Assembly: GCF_030463565.1 (NCBI RefSeq)
Contig: NC_134648.1
Coordinates: forward strand, 44,917,498 to 44,981,497
DNA length: 64,000 bases
Direction of reading: 5' to 3'
From: Pelecanus crispus
Lineage: Eukaryota > Chordata > Aves > Pelecaniformes > Pelecanidae
Shown here: in pieces, positions 1 through 12,900 of the stretch
Layout of the letters: each line of letters opens with the position of its first letter
Numbering within the stretch: position 1 is the first letter of the stretch
Notes under the pieces: generated by a model
Database searches by the model: none
Told to the model about the DNA's origin: nothing
The model's input: only the letters and a program-made list of their open reading frames with translations
Program-made: the position numbers and the translations under genes

Positions 1-1959
1 ACCAGTGTTGAATATTAAGCAAGTCCTGAGAGTTGAACATCAAGAATAGCTGGAAGTTTTGCTTCTGTCAGAAATGTGAGCAGAATTCTTCTATGACCCA
101 TTTCAGCTTGTTATTCAGATACAGTTAAAACTCTCCTGAACGTCACTGGGCAGATCCTGCTGTGCTGTGTCCATGCCCCTGTCCTTGGACTTCCCTGTGG
201 CCTCACAGTTAAGAAGTTTGTCTGCATTTTTGCTAGAAAGGGTGGGGTTTTTTCCATTTAAAACTAGGGTAGATTTTTATTTTACTGGGCAAAAACACTT
301 TTCAGAAACTTATCCAATAAATGAAAAAAACTTTTAAAAAATTCTATGATAATGATTATTCTCTGATTCTTGTTTGGTTTATGAAAAAGTAAATTAAACC
401 GTAAGGCCTAAGGGCAGAGGAAAACAAATACCATTTTTCTTTTTGACAAAACCCAAAAACACCATGGAAGAAATTTTCCAAACTAGATTACAGTAACGGT
501 CTCTTCTAGCCCTAAAAACCTCTGAGCCTCCCTTGATGTGATTAATAATAAAATCATATCTAGAGCAGCTATACAAGCAAAAAGCTCCACTTTGCCAGCC
601 CTGTGCAGGGAGGGTAGTAATTTATAAAACCTGAAGCAGAACCACCACTGGAGGCAAAATGGCTGCTTCCCAAGAGGAGCGCAGCAGAATCCTGCCGGAG
701 GGGCGAGCTGCACCTCCCAAGATGGAGCAGGGGCATGGGGCAGCAAGGGGAGGCGGAGGCACCCACCGGCCTCCCTCCATGCTGGGGACTCGGTCCTGGG
801 ACGGGAGAGGGGCTGCTCACTGATGGTAGGCAAGGAGAGGACTTAATTGGGCGAGATGTCCCAAATGTTTCCCAACACAAGGAGTTTGAAATTACAGAAC
901 CTTTCTAAAAGTCCATTTTTTTTCCTTTTTTTTCTAAGTTGGAAGGTTTACAGTAACATCAATGACTCCTTAATTAATCTAACTTAGGAAATTTAATCCT
1001 TTCTCCTTTATAGGCACTTCCAAAGACTTGAGAAAAGTTTAGATGAGAGCAGTGGGCTCCTCATGAATTGTCAGTGCAACCTGGCTTGTCTATGGATGTT
1101 GAAAACAAGCCAATGGGAAACCCAACATTATTCTAGTTCTAACGGTTTCTTTTTTTTCCCTCCACACACACAATAAGAAACAAATAAATCCATTTCCTGA
1201 TATTTAAAAATAAAACAGTGTTTCTGTTATTCATTAGAGAAGATCTACATCGTAAAAAGCTCCGCAAATCTTTCCTACATTGCTCAATTACTGCAAATAA
1301 CCAGACAAAAACCTGCTAGCCTCCTACCTCCTTGAACATTAGATGCAGTATTTGCTAATATTTTGGGTTGCATCGCATGTTGAAGGTCCTAATAAGAACA
1401 TCAGTTACTAATTTTTAATCTAACTTTCTGAGGCAATGTGGTTGATATGACAGTGCTGTCTGTATCTACCAGTTCTGCTTCCTGCCAGTAATATCAAACA
1501 TGTTGTCCAGTTTTAACCAAGTCTGGCACGAGTGTACTGCTTCTGCTAAAACAAGTTTCCAGAGGGAACAAAACTGTATCATTAGATGCCAGAAAATCTA
1601 CACTGGAGATACTTTATACATGCCATAACCAAGGACAAGCTTAGATCAATCTTTGCACTTTGACAAGAACTTCACCATGAGATGCAAATCCATAGCAAAT
1701 TAAGTGCAACAAACTCCACCGCTCACTGAACTTGCAGCACAGGAGCTGCAGAAGAGAGTCCCACTCCACTCCCCCGTGCAGGAGGGAAGTGCCCAGGAGG
1801 CACCGAGTCCTCCTCATCCCACCATCTGAGCCACGCCAGTTCAAAAGAACCCTTATCAACATCCTCTCCACCGCCATCGGAAAGGATCTTCAGTCTCACA
1901 CAGGGCTTTCCAAGTGACACTGTTACGAAATATGCTGAGGACCAGACAGGGACTTCCAT
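1..1959. other. Gene-free sequence
   Basis: AT-rich unique sequence with a short GC-richer patch around 660-830. No exon, RNA gene or repeat was recognised. Confidence 0.6.
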
Positions 1960-2860
1960 GGACGTCAAAATTTGACCACTTTTGCTCACGTCTTGCTCAC
2001 CAGCAGGAGCGATGGTGAGCCAGGCACCCAGCACTCGCTCTCACGAGCCTGGACGTCAGGGCATGCGTAAGAAACATCTGCGGCACTCGGCAGCAAAGAC
2101 GAGTGAGAAGAATTACCTGAGTGTCGTGCCGCTGGGGGAAATCACACAGGCCAGCTGCAGGCAAGCGTGGCCGACCCCGGTGGTCCATCCGCGGGAGGCA
2201 GCCCACGGTTCAGGACCAGAGCCCAGCCAGGCTCTCGGCAGCGCGGCCCAGGGCGGCTCGCACCACGGAGGCAGAGGAGCCAGACTGGCAGGCTGGTGCG
2301 AGCCTCTCTGCAGGCCTTTACTCCGTGGACATTAACCTGGGGCTAATCCATCACAGCCAGCACTATACTTCCCACCCCCGTGTCCAAGGTCCCCTCGTTA
2401 GCTTCCCCGCCCTCCCTGAGCTGCTTCTGACCTTCCTACGTGTCCTGCTGAGCACCAAACCCGCTAACCGGCTGCACCCTGCCTCGGGCGGGAGAGACGG
2501 AGCGGCACCTGCGCTTTGCCGCTGGCGGTGCCGGCACTTCACGGCACGGCGCGTTAACCAAGCAGCGGTGGGCCTGCGACAAAAAACATGCTCTGACAGC
2601 GAGGATGGGACCATTGGATACCAGAGGCGGGGTGGCCCGGAGGAGGAGGCAGCAGGTAGGCAGCGGCTCAGGAGAGTGCTGCCTGCAGGCCTTATGCAGA
2701 CGCCAAAAATGAACTGTGTGAGGAGGCCCTTAACAAGCCTCCTGCCGTAATTCCCTTGCCCAGCTCCGGAGAGCGCTGGGATGGCCGCCCTGCCCCCAAC
2801 AGAGCCACTTTGTCCCTGAGCACCACTAAATCGTCCCATCGCAAACCTGGAGCAGGTGAA
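1960..2860. other. GC- and CpG-enriched intergenic patch
   Basis: Clearly richer in G, C and CpG than the flanks. It holds long overlapping frames on both strands (plus 2121-2750, 209 codons; minus 2363-2839, 158 codons), none recognisable. It may be an isolated regulatory island or a non-coding RNA promoter; nothing proves transcription. Confidence 0.4.
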
Positions 2861-5800
2861 GATACTTCTCCGCTGTCTTGCGTCAAGTGTGTCAGGGTCT
2901 AAATGGAGAAAGCGAATGCTGCCAGAGCCCTGCTCCCTGCCTTGCCCTCCTCACCACCTTTCATGCCGCTGCCCCTGCACCGGTGTCCCACCGTACCCGT
3001 AGACTTTGACTGCTTTTTGGGATCCAACATGACTGTTTCCAGCAATCATGCTTACCGTAAGTTTGTTTGTAAAACACCTTCTGTTTTGGCTGCGACAGGG
3101 CTCATGTTTAAAGGAGGAAACAACACGCCAGATTTCCGAGCCCTCCTTTCTCGCTAGCACCTACTATTGATGGCACGGCATGGAGCATCCGCAGGGAGCC
3201 CGGCAGGACAGCCGGTCTCTAGAGCAGCACTTCAGCGTCAGCACGAGTTCTCCACCCGAATAAACCAACCCGCTGGCAAGAAAATGGGCGACTCCATCGC
3301 ATCCAGTGGCCACATGGCAGCAGCTGATGAAGGGTTTCTCACACAATACATAATCACAGCACAAAGGAGACTGATCCTTGCGCTAGAACACAGCCTCCCG
3401 GTCCCCAGACCGTGAGCACAATTTTGGCCTTTGTTGTCAGAAATAGTTGGATTATTTCAAGGGCTGACAAACCAGCTTGGGTTGTGCTGGATTGCCCCCT
3501 GCAGTCAAAAGGTCGCATCGTCCCCAGCGCAGGGCTGGCCTCACATCACGGCACAACGCATAAAATCGGAGGCTTGCAAGCACCGATCCCTGAGAAAAGG
3601 TTCTGTGATAATTTTAATAAACATTTTCCTTCCCTGCCGTAACCAGAGAAAGATGGTTTGCTTGTTTGTTTCCAGATGTTCCTATCTGATTACAAGAGCA
3701 GCTTGGCAAAAGAAATTACCTTTTAAGAAACACTGCAGCCTCCCTTATTCTTTTCTTCTGCTTGTGGATGGCAAACATCTTTTTCAAGATATTTCCTCTC
3801 TTTTCATGATATGACAAGTTGGGGAGAAAGAGGGGGAGAGAGGAAGGGGACAGGGAATAGGTGATGAAATATTTTCTAATCCTCCCAAGCAAAGGAAAGT
3901 AGCATAACAAAGGAGATGCCAAGAAAAGGCTTTTTTTTTTTTCCCCTCCACACACTTCAAAGGGATGTACCCTTGTATAAAAGATACAGCGCAGAAGGCC
4001 AGGCAGAGACAACTCTGAAGAGCACGCAGAGCACAGATGCGGAGAGAACAAGGGTGGGCCCCATTTTGTTTAGCAGCAAAGGCAGTACCAGATAATCAGT
4101 TATTTTACTCATGTACTTATGTCTCTGCCTCGCCAGACTGCTGTAAAACTTTTGAAGTATCTTGGTTTACTCGCTAGTAAATGCTGGACTTCAAAGGAAT
4201 AGGAAATGGATGCTGAATGGCAAAGTGACCTTTTATTACTCCAGCTACAGTTTGCAACCTGGAACGTGACAGAACATTTTTCATTCTACTTTAAAAAAAA
4301 AAAAAAAAATCCCGCTAAGGACCACACTTTCAAAGCGGCTTCAATCAGAGCGTTACAGAGGAGTTTTGACAAGATACCAAAGTGTATTTCCTGGTTCCAG
4401 TCAAGTAGCGTGAACCACGGTGACAGGAGGTTATAGCTGTGCCTCACTGCAAATGTCTCTTTCTGGCTTCATTAGCTGTCATTATAGGCTCTTTGCTGGC
4501 CTCACATATTGCCCTCTTGCTCCATCTCCAGATGTTTTCACTAGCAAAAGCTATCTTCAATTTCTATAGGTAAGCGGCTGTGAGTGTGCAAGGTGGGTAA
4601 CGGAGGTTTCCCCAGCGAGTATGCTCTAATTCAAGTTTTTGTGCACCCAGTGCTATATGTCAAAATTCAGTGGCCGTTTCAGGAACATCTCTGCTTGCTT
4701 GATATTGTCTCTTAAGAATACTCTCACCATGAGAATAGCCACTATATAACATCTTTTATTCACGTGTTTCATGAATTTGCCTTCAGCTAGGGTAATGGGA
4801 AAGGATTCTGGCAGAGACTGGAGACAAGCTGCTGCCATTTGAGCCTTCAGACTCCCACCAAACGAAAGCAAAAGAGTAGCTTCAGACTTCAAAACGTGGT
4901 ACATGAGGTATACTTACCCTCCTTTTCAGTGCCCACAATATTTATTTTACCCTGGGCACTGACAAGCATGGAAATTACTATGGGTGTATCAGTACCTCGA
5001 TACAACTCAGGAAGGACAGTGACCGTTTGTGCTACTATACCCAAACCATGCTGTTTAAAAAACAGAAACAGTGAAGACCCCATCACTACCTAGACACTGG
5101 TCCCTCTCTCTAAGTCTTGGCAGGATTTCAAGGCTGAGCAATACAAAATAACCAGATATGAGGCTTGTCACATCACCAGTACTCACATCACATTCAACTG
5201 CAGCACTCATGTCCCACGTTGGCATGCTTTGGCATCCCTAAGCAGTAAGGGCTAAAGAAAGGCAGGGGATGCAGCTCCCCAGGTCATATCCAGCACAGTA
5301 AATCCTGGCATTGCTCCTTGTGGGTCCCTGCCCACAGAGATTGGCACTCCCCAACCCCCCCAGGCTCAGATGGGACTTTTGATCCACCCTCACATCTCCC
5401 CCCCTTTTTCTTTTCTTCAAGATGAAGGCTACAGGGCCTGACCAAATCCTCTTATGCAGAGGGGATGAAAATATGTCATTTAGCAGCAAGCTAAATATGG
5501 AAGGACTGTGGAGAACAGGAAGAGTGAGCTGCAGCATCCATGTGATAACAAGCAAGGCCAAGCTGATGAAATACATTGGCAAAGAGTGGTCAGGACACAG
5601 GAAATGAAAAGAAGAGAGAGAGAAGCCTGACAAGGAGAAGAGAAAAAAACATTAGACTTAAAAGGGAAAATATTCAGCAGTTTGAAAATTATGAGGAATC
5701 TAGCTGGAAAGAAACATATGCTAGGAACAGGTGGGGAAGATAGGAAAAATGGATAAAAGGTCACAATTAGAAATTCATACAAATTACATAGCGAAGTGAG

Positions 5801-8699
5801 AGACTGAATGAAAAGCTCAACAAGCAAAATAGTAACAAGACTAGCACCATTTGCTATAACCATTTTAGGTGTGTTATGACATGACTAGATGAGGGCCTCT
5901 TTCCTTTTGTTTTTCCAGAAACTGAGAACAATACATGATGGCATGGACAGGTACTCCTGCTCAGGCAGAAAAGAAAAACCAGTGGTTAGAAGGATAAGCC
6001 AGGACTTACAAGACTTAATCATTTTCTTGTTCTGATCTGGAACAAATGGACAGAGCACAGCAAAGGAAAAAAAGAAAGAAAATATAATGGGGTTAAAAGG
6101 AAAGGCGGGGGGATCTAGAAAAAGAAAGGAGAAGGAAAATACACCTAAAAGAACAGGGCAAAAAGTACTGAGCATGCAACTTTACAGATTTTTAAATCCT
6201 ACCAACATTTCAATTATGCACTTTGGAAAAAATACTGAATTTATCAATCACACCTGTGAATTTCATTTCCCTTAGCTTGAGAGGTGTCAAACGTTCCTCA
6301 GCCAAAGGTTGCTCTGATGACCTCCTTGCTGGATCCCGGAATGGCTCAGCTTCCTCCCAGCTGGCTCTAAGGGTCTCCACTGTTCTTGCAAGGGAGGTGG
6401 GTACATGCCTAGCGACAGAAAAGTTGCATGGGCAGTTTTAAAAAATCCAGATGAGTTATTCAAAGGGAAGAGCCAGAGAAACCCACCTCCCTGATGGGAG
6501 AAGTAAGAGAAGGCCACACTACCTACACCACCCCAGCTGAAACCAACGATTAGAAACTCGACTTCCAACTTTGTGGGGTTTTAGGGAAATCATTTTAAAA
6601 GTGTGTTTCTCTCTGCCGGGTGAGGAATAAAGCCAGCCTTTTGGCTGAATGTCAGAAGATTTGTGAACGCGAGCATGGAACCTCCATAAACAGTTTAAAT
6701 CAAGGTTTCCTTCCAAGCATGCTGATACTGAGAGCACATGGGAGGCAAATTTAGACATCAAACAAGGGCCTGCACAGTAGAAATCCATCTGGCTACACTC
6801 AAAAATGGGCATTCACTGACTCAGATGTGCTTTTACATTATATACTAAGCCATTTGGATGACAGTAAAACTGAGCCAGTCAGGAACATCATCGTGTTTAT
6901 ATCTGCCAGTCCTGCCAGGATAAAGTTGGTACATCATTTATGAGCATTCAGCATTCCACAAGGCTCACAATATGGGAAATTTATCTACGGCCTCCTGTAC
7001 ATAAATAAATATCACATTATCTCCTATGCTAGTACTACTGATACTGTGTGGGAACAGATTTTGTCTTCCATAAGCAGACTGGTGGAATTTAATAACATTT
7101 GTGGTCATCCTGTCCAACTGGAAAGACACATCACACCCATCATACTGAATGGCTCATCATCAGCTGAATATATAAATCTGAAAGAGCTGCAGACAACAAT
7201 AGAGTGACAGAATCTTTTATTGAACATGGATGCATTTTTCTCTGACAAATGGGAGTCTCCAGGGACTAATAATTTATTGGTTGTGCACCAGCAGTGTGCT
7301 CAGTATTGCACGTGACTCAATGAGAAGATGGCCCTGAAGAGTTTGCACTCCAAGGTACTGATTTTGCAAATGCTCTGGTTGAAATATTCACATGCATAAA
7401 ATTAAATTGAGGTGTTTCTTGGATCGAGTGGTGTCTAATGTCCATGGAAAAACAAAGTGGAACATAACATGAAATACAGAAGAACTGCCATCACAGTTAC
7501 ACAGTCTGGAGGTTTCTCTAATGGCAAAGGATACCAGCACCAGGTAACTAGTTGCCATCCGATACACAACTGTACTCAGTGTCTCTAGGGCTTTCTTTCA
7601 GTGTATACAATGGGTTTTGGGGTTTTTTTCCCCCCCTCTTGCTAACTCACAAGTCCTTCCTCCCCAGGACAAATTACATTGGTTAAAAGACACTGCAAAC
7701 CAGTTCACAGCCTACTGAGCCACGCAGCCCTCTGCCTAGGACTATGTGGCTATTAGACACTACCTAAAGGTTGCAGCAGTTTCCCATTTTCCCTATGAAG
7801 GTTCGAACTGGTCTTGGCCCTGGAGCATCCCTCTAAGTAGTCCCTCAGCTACGGTATTTCCCCATTATTTCAGGTGGCATTATAAGATAGCTCAAATACT
7901 CCTATGACTCCAGATTCTGGTTTAGATGGCAGCTGCCTACTTTTGCCTTGGCTTACACTGTTACTCCTTGGATGTCTTCTCCAACTTCTGCCTCAGGTTT
8001 CCTCAGAAGGGGCCAGAACAGGATGTGTTCCCAGCTTCCCCGTTATCAGGGACTGAATTTGGTCCTAACCCAGATCTAGGACCCCTGGGAAGCCAAGGGG
8101 ACAGTTAGTCTTCCATGAGACCCCACCACGGTACTCGTACGTGGCTTTTCGCCAAATTCTCCCCAAATTCCTATCTTAGTAATTTCTTGAACCTAGGTCC
8201 ACTTTTAGCCAGCCAAGGATTTGTATTTTACTTCCTGCTGCTTTGCTGTAGCCTGGCCACCTGCATCTAGGAGGAAAATCAGAGGCAGAAAATGAAGTGG
8301 AGGTGCTGCCACAGAGCCTGCGAGGAGAAGGTGGGTTCCAGGGGCCTGGGGAGCAGGGCCAGCAGCTGCCTGGGTACAGGGAGCAGAAACCAGAATGAGG
8401 GAAGGAGACAGAAAGATGTAATGGTGGTGGAGCAGCTTTAGGAAACACGTAGTCCTATGAAAAACCTTGACAAGACATCCTTTGAGTTCAGTGGAAGTAC
8501 GATTTCACTCCGATTGTCGCTCTGGCATGTGTGTACAAAGGATATCGTGTTCCCTTCCTCTCCAGTGAAGTCTCATATATTATAACTACTCTGAAGTACA
8601 GCTCTATTAACCCTGCTCTGGGCACTGTGCCTTATTTTGATCTCTGTTCTTTACATGAAGAAGGGAATGGAATCGAATGGAATAGAAGTAAAGTCTGTG
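2861..8699. other. Gene-free sequence
   Basis: No gene was recognised. It includes an A17 tract (4293-4309), a strongly purine-biased plus strand around 5580-6170, and a short GGAAT-like run near 8661-8683. Confidence 0.6.
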
Positions 8700-9900
8700 T
8701 AAAGTCTAAGGCATTATAATAAAATCAGAGCACACCTTAGGTGTAAGAACCAGTTCCAAGCTGATGCAAACCAATAGGAACAATGTAAACTTTTACCGGT
8801 TTCCCTACAGTCCTTCAACTACCTCTTTTTCAATCATGCGAACACATCAGAAAGGCTGCTGAGTTTTGATAATACAATAAATCTGTCTTAAAAAGAGGCT
8901 GAGTTCTGGGACCATCCCCATTTCCTTTGGAAATCCCATGTGTTATTTCTGAACCTGCAGACACCATTATGGTTTTTTAATTTAATTAACTTCCAATAAA
9001 GCTGCTTATACTGGAAACAATAAAACTCTTTCTACCATGTCACTCTTCCTTCTTTAACACACATACAAAACACACAGAAGCCTCAAGAAAGCTCCAGGCA
9101 TTCTAAGAAAAGAAATAACCAAACACCACCAAATATTTAATTTTCTATGCCGGAAATGAGAAACAGGTGTAATTAAAATAACACTTTTTAAATTAAGTGA
9201 CCTCTCTTGACCAACCATCTGTGAATAATTCAGATTTTTTTCCCATTATTACTGTAAAATTAAAACTAGGGCATATAAATGACGAGATCCTCTTTAACTA
9301 TCTTTAAGCACCAGCAATATATATTTTCCACCAGTTAAAATCCTTAATGATACCAAAAATCTGTCAAGCATAACTCCCCCAATTCATTTGCCTGAAACCA
9401 TCAATATTTTATCATGCATTTGCAGTTGGCTTTAATTTAACAGTCCAGGTTACTAATCAAACAAAACACCCAAGTCATTAAAAGTTAGCGTGCCATTTAG
9501 AAAGTGCATTTCACGTTTATTAAAATATCTTTCATGGAGCCATTAGAAGGCTAAAGTTTTAATTACAATCAGATATTTAGTTCTACTTCAGTTATGCTTT
9601 TGGCACTCTCTTGCAACTGCCTTGATTAATCTTCCAGACAGAGCTCATCCATTACCTCCTGAAATTATTTTCCTCTTAACTTCTTCATAATTCATCTTTT
9701 TTCTTCCCCCCCTCCAAACATGTAAAATACATTAAAAAGGTATGCACAATACCTGCCTGAAAGATAAGTCATTAGAAAGATTCCATTTCAAATGCAATTT
9801 ATTCTCAAAAGTACCAAATAGCCATAATTCAAACAGATGTATTGAAATTGAAATGTAGGTTTTCTTGTCTTTGTTGTCATTTTAACTATTTTCCTACAGA
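8700..9900. other. AT-rich patch with homeobox-like motifs, possible conserved non-coding element
   Basis: Few simple repeats or long ORFs despite its AT-richness. TAAT/ATTA cores are frequent, for example TTTAATTTAATTAACTTCC near 8977 and TTTTAATTACAATC near 9558. Lack of transposon decay plus such motifs is typical of developmental enhancers in gene deserts, but conservation cannot be shown from one sequence. Confidence 0.3.
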
Positions 9901-12900
9901 TGAGAGACTAATATGTGCGGCTCTTTCTCCTGTCTCAGGTTTTGAAATATACAGTTCAGCTGAATTTTGCCTGGGTAATTCTGAGGGCACCTCAAACTCA
10001 CACACAGCCTCTGTCACAGAAAATTTCCCATCTTTTTCCTGCTCCTTAATATAATGGTCATATTGCAATACATTTTACCAAACTTCCGTGCTGAGACCAT
10101 TTCAATGGCTTTTTTCCATCCATTTTAACAAACATTATGTGCAACCTCAGTCAGCAGTAATGAGAAAAGACTCTCATTTTGATTGATATTTTAGATCTTT
10201 GGTGTTACTTCAGCAACAGATACTTACACAATGTTTTGCAAAGATTCACCCTAAATGGAGGTAAAAATTTGAAGAAAGACCGAGGAAGCAAATTTGAAGG
10301 AATTAATCTGGCCCAGAGACCCCTCACATCTCCAGCTGAGCTCTCACATTTCCTCTGGATCTGGAGTAGAGACAGATTCAAGCCCTCCAAACTCTACCTC
10401 TGGGACCCGTATCTCGTTCTGCGTGCTTGTTTGCTGGAGATATAGCCAGGTTTGGATTGCACACACAAAAGCAAAACCTTGAAGAAACCCAAGTGGACAA
10501 CTGAAGATCAGGTTTGTTCATCCACAGTTTTAGATTCTTATGCACATTGGATTTTTCAGGCCCTTCTTCAAGGCTCAACCTCATCCTCAGATTGAATGGG
10601 ATCAGAGAATGGTCTTCCCTGTCTCTGTTCCTCATCATTGTCCTTTACTTCTTCCATAACTGCAGGAAGTCTATTGAGATACAGACTGGAGAGATCTGCC
10701 AGAGCTCAGACAGCCCTTTCCACCCAGCTGATAAACTCGCCTCTGCACCTGCCTCTGTGTTCACCCCACAGGTTCCCACTGGCTATTTCCAGGTGTCTCC
10801 TGGAGGAGGACGGGCTGCCCAGGCTGCCCCATGCCCCATGCCCCATCCCCATGGCCGGACCAGGAGCCAGCCATCAACGGGGAGAGGTTCGGCCATGCTC
10901 CCAGCGGCAGGCTCATGACAGCACCAGATAAGCCCTTCATCTCTCCCTCCTCCTTCATCAGCTGGATGCTGGGCCACATCCACCTGCACAAGGAAAGCCT
11001 CTGCGCTCATGTTGGTCCGAGCCGAACACAAACCGGCATCTCTGCTACAACAGCATCTCAGTACAACAGCGAAGCCTGGTATTTCAAACCAGCAAAAACA
11101 GTTTGCAGGGGAGACAGGGAATAAACCAGGTCCAATTAAAGCCCTCTACCCTCACTGATGCGATCAGCAGAATTGGCTCCAGGCAAGCTCAGGAGGAGAA
11201 ACACAGAATTGTTTCGAGACAAAGCTCAATTACTTAGGCAGCAAAATGGGAGATGCTTGAAAAGCCTGTCTGCACAGCCTTTGTACGGCACCGTATGCGT
11301 TGTACTGAAAAGCCTGCCTGTACCGTCTTTTGCAGTAGACAGCATTGATTTTTTTCATTTGAACCCATCCACTCCATTTTTTAATTTATATTTTTATCAC
11401 TGAAAAATACAGAAAATTGTTTTAAACAGATCTATTGGGGTTTTTTCTTCATATTCTTAAACAACATTTGAAGAAGTTAAGAAATGGGAGCATGTAAGGA
11501 GGAGGGAGAGAGATGGGGAATTACAGGAACAGATTAAAGAGATAGATGGGATATTGTGATTATCAGTAACCTCAGATTTCCAATGAGTGTCACATACTCC
11601 ACGTGGACCGAGGAAATACAGGAACGGCAGCACCATTTGTAAAAGAAAAGGAAACAAGCAGACTGGGCTGGAGCGATGTTCAGATTTGGAATCGGCCCTG
11701 CACTGACAAAAGCTCAGGTTTACGGTTAGAAAAAGGTCTTTTTACTGTACCCATGTTGCCAATGCAGGTAGAGAAGCCTTACTCCTTCCCATGCGTTGGA
11801 GAGAAAAGGCGGCTAAAATTGATGATGTTTTCTGAAGCAAAGCTCAGTAACGTAGCACCATCTAGTGCCAGCTGTGAAGAGCAGAGAGGAGAAACAGGCA
11901 TTTCCCAAACTACCACCAGTGAGCTGTGTTCCCCAAAGCCAGACCCTGCGGAAGAATGAGTCTTCAGGTCATTTTAAACATGTGACTTTGTGACAGCCAT
12001 ATCGGTCAAGGAAAATTCCAGCTGAGGAACTGGAGACTGGGGCTGTGACGAGAGAAATGGAAGAAAATGTGAGACCGTTTACAGCTCTTTAAGAAAGTGA
12101 AGGGCAAAAGTTGTGGTTCTGACACGGATGAGGCTGCATGAAACTTGTATCACTGAACCTCCTAGACACTCAGTTTTTGAAGGAAAACTTTTCTTTCCTT
12201 TCCTTTAATTTTTCAAAGAGGGTGCTCTGATCATCTTTGGAGTTTGTGACCTCATCATTATCTAAATTGGTTGTTAGATTTACTCCCAAGCAGACCACTG
12301 AGTGATAATAGACCAAAACTATGTTTAATATCCTCTCCACAAGAGAAGTTCCTGGAGGTGCAACCATTTCAGAGGAGCCAGAGCCATGCACTTACCAATA
12401 ACATGGCCTGAAATCCTGTCCTCACTGGAGTGCAGTGAGTGTTATCATTAATTTCAATGGGACTATGATTTCTTTCATTCTTCCTACATTTCATTATGGC
12501 AAGTGCCAGGTGCTGATATAACTTACCCAAAGCCTCTCTCATATGTACTGCACTTCACCAAATTCACAGGTGTACCAAATAATGAAATCTATTGGAGCTA
12601 TAGGCAGCCTTAAAGAGCAGAACATAGGAAGAAAATTGACTCCCTTTCATACATGGCTTAAGTATTGCCAGCTGACTGCTGTACTTCACTTAAGTGAAGC
12701 AAAATCTTCACAGCAGCATATTGACTAGTCTATGTATAGAAATCATTACATAGTTATAAAGTTGGAAAATGCAGACTTCTCCTGACAGCAAAATTCTGCT
12801 GTCCCTTAAGAGGGCTGGGGCTTAAGGAGGTAATACTTTAATCTTTGAACTTTTTTTCCTAAACAGTATCTTCATTTTCTTTTAAGTAGCAGAATAAGGG

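Noticed and set aside
7790-7815. GGTTCGAAC, similar to a tRNA B box
   Set aside because: No matching A box, acceptor stem or anticodon arm could be built around it.
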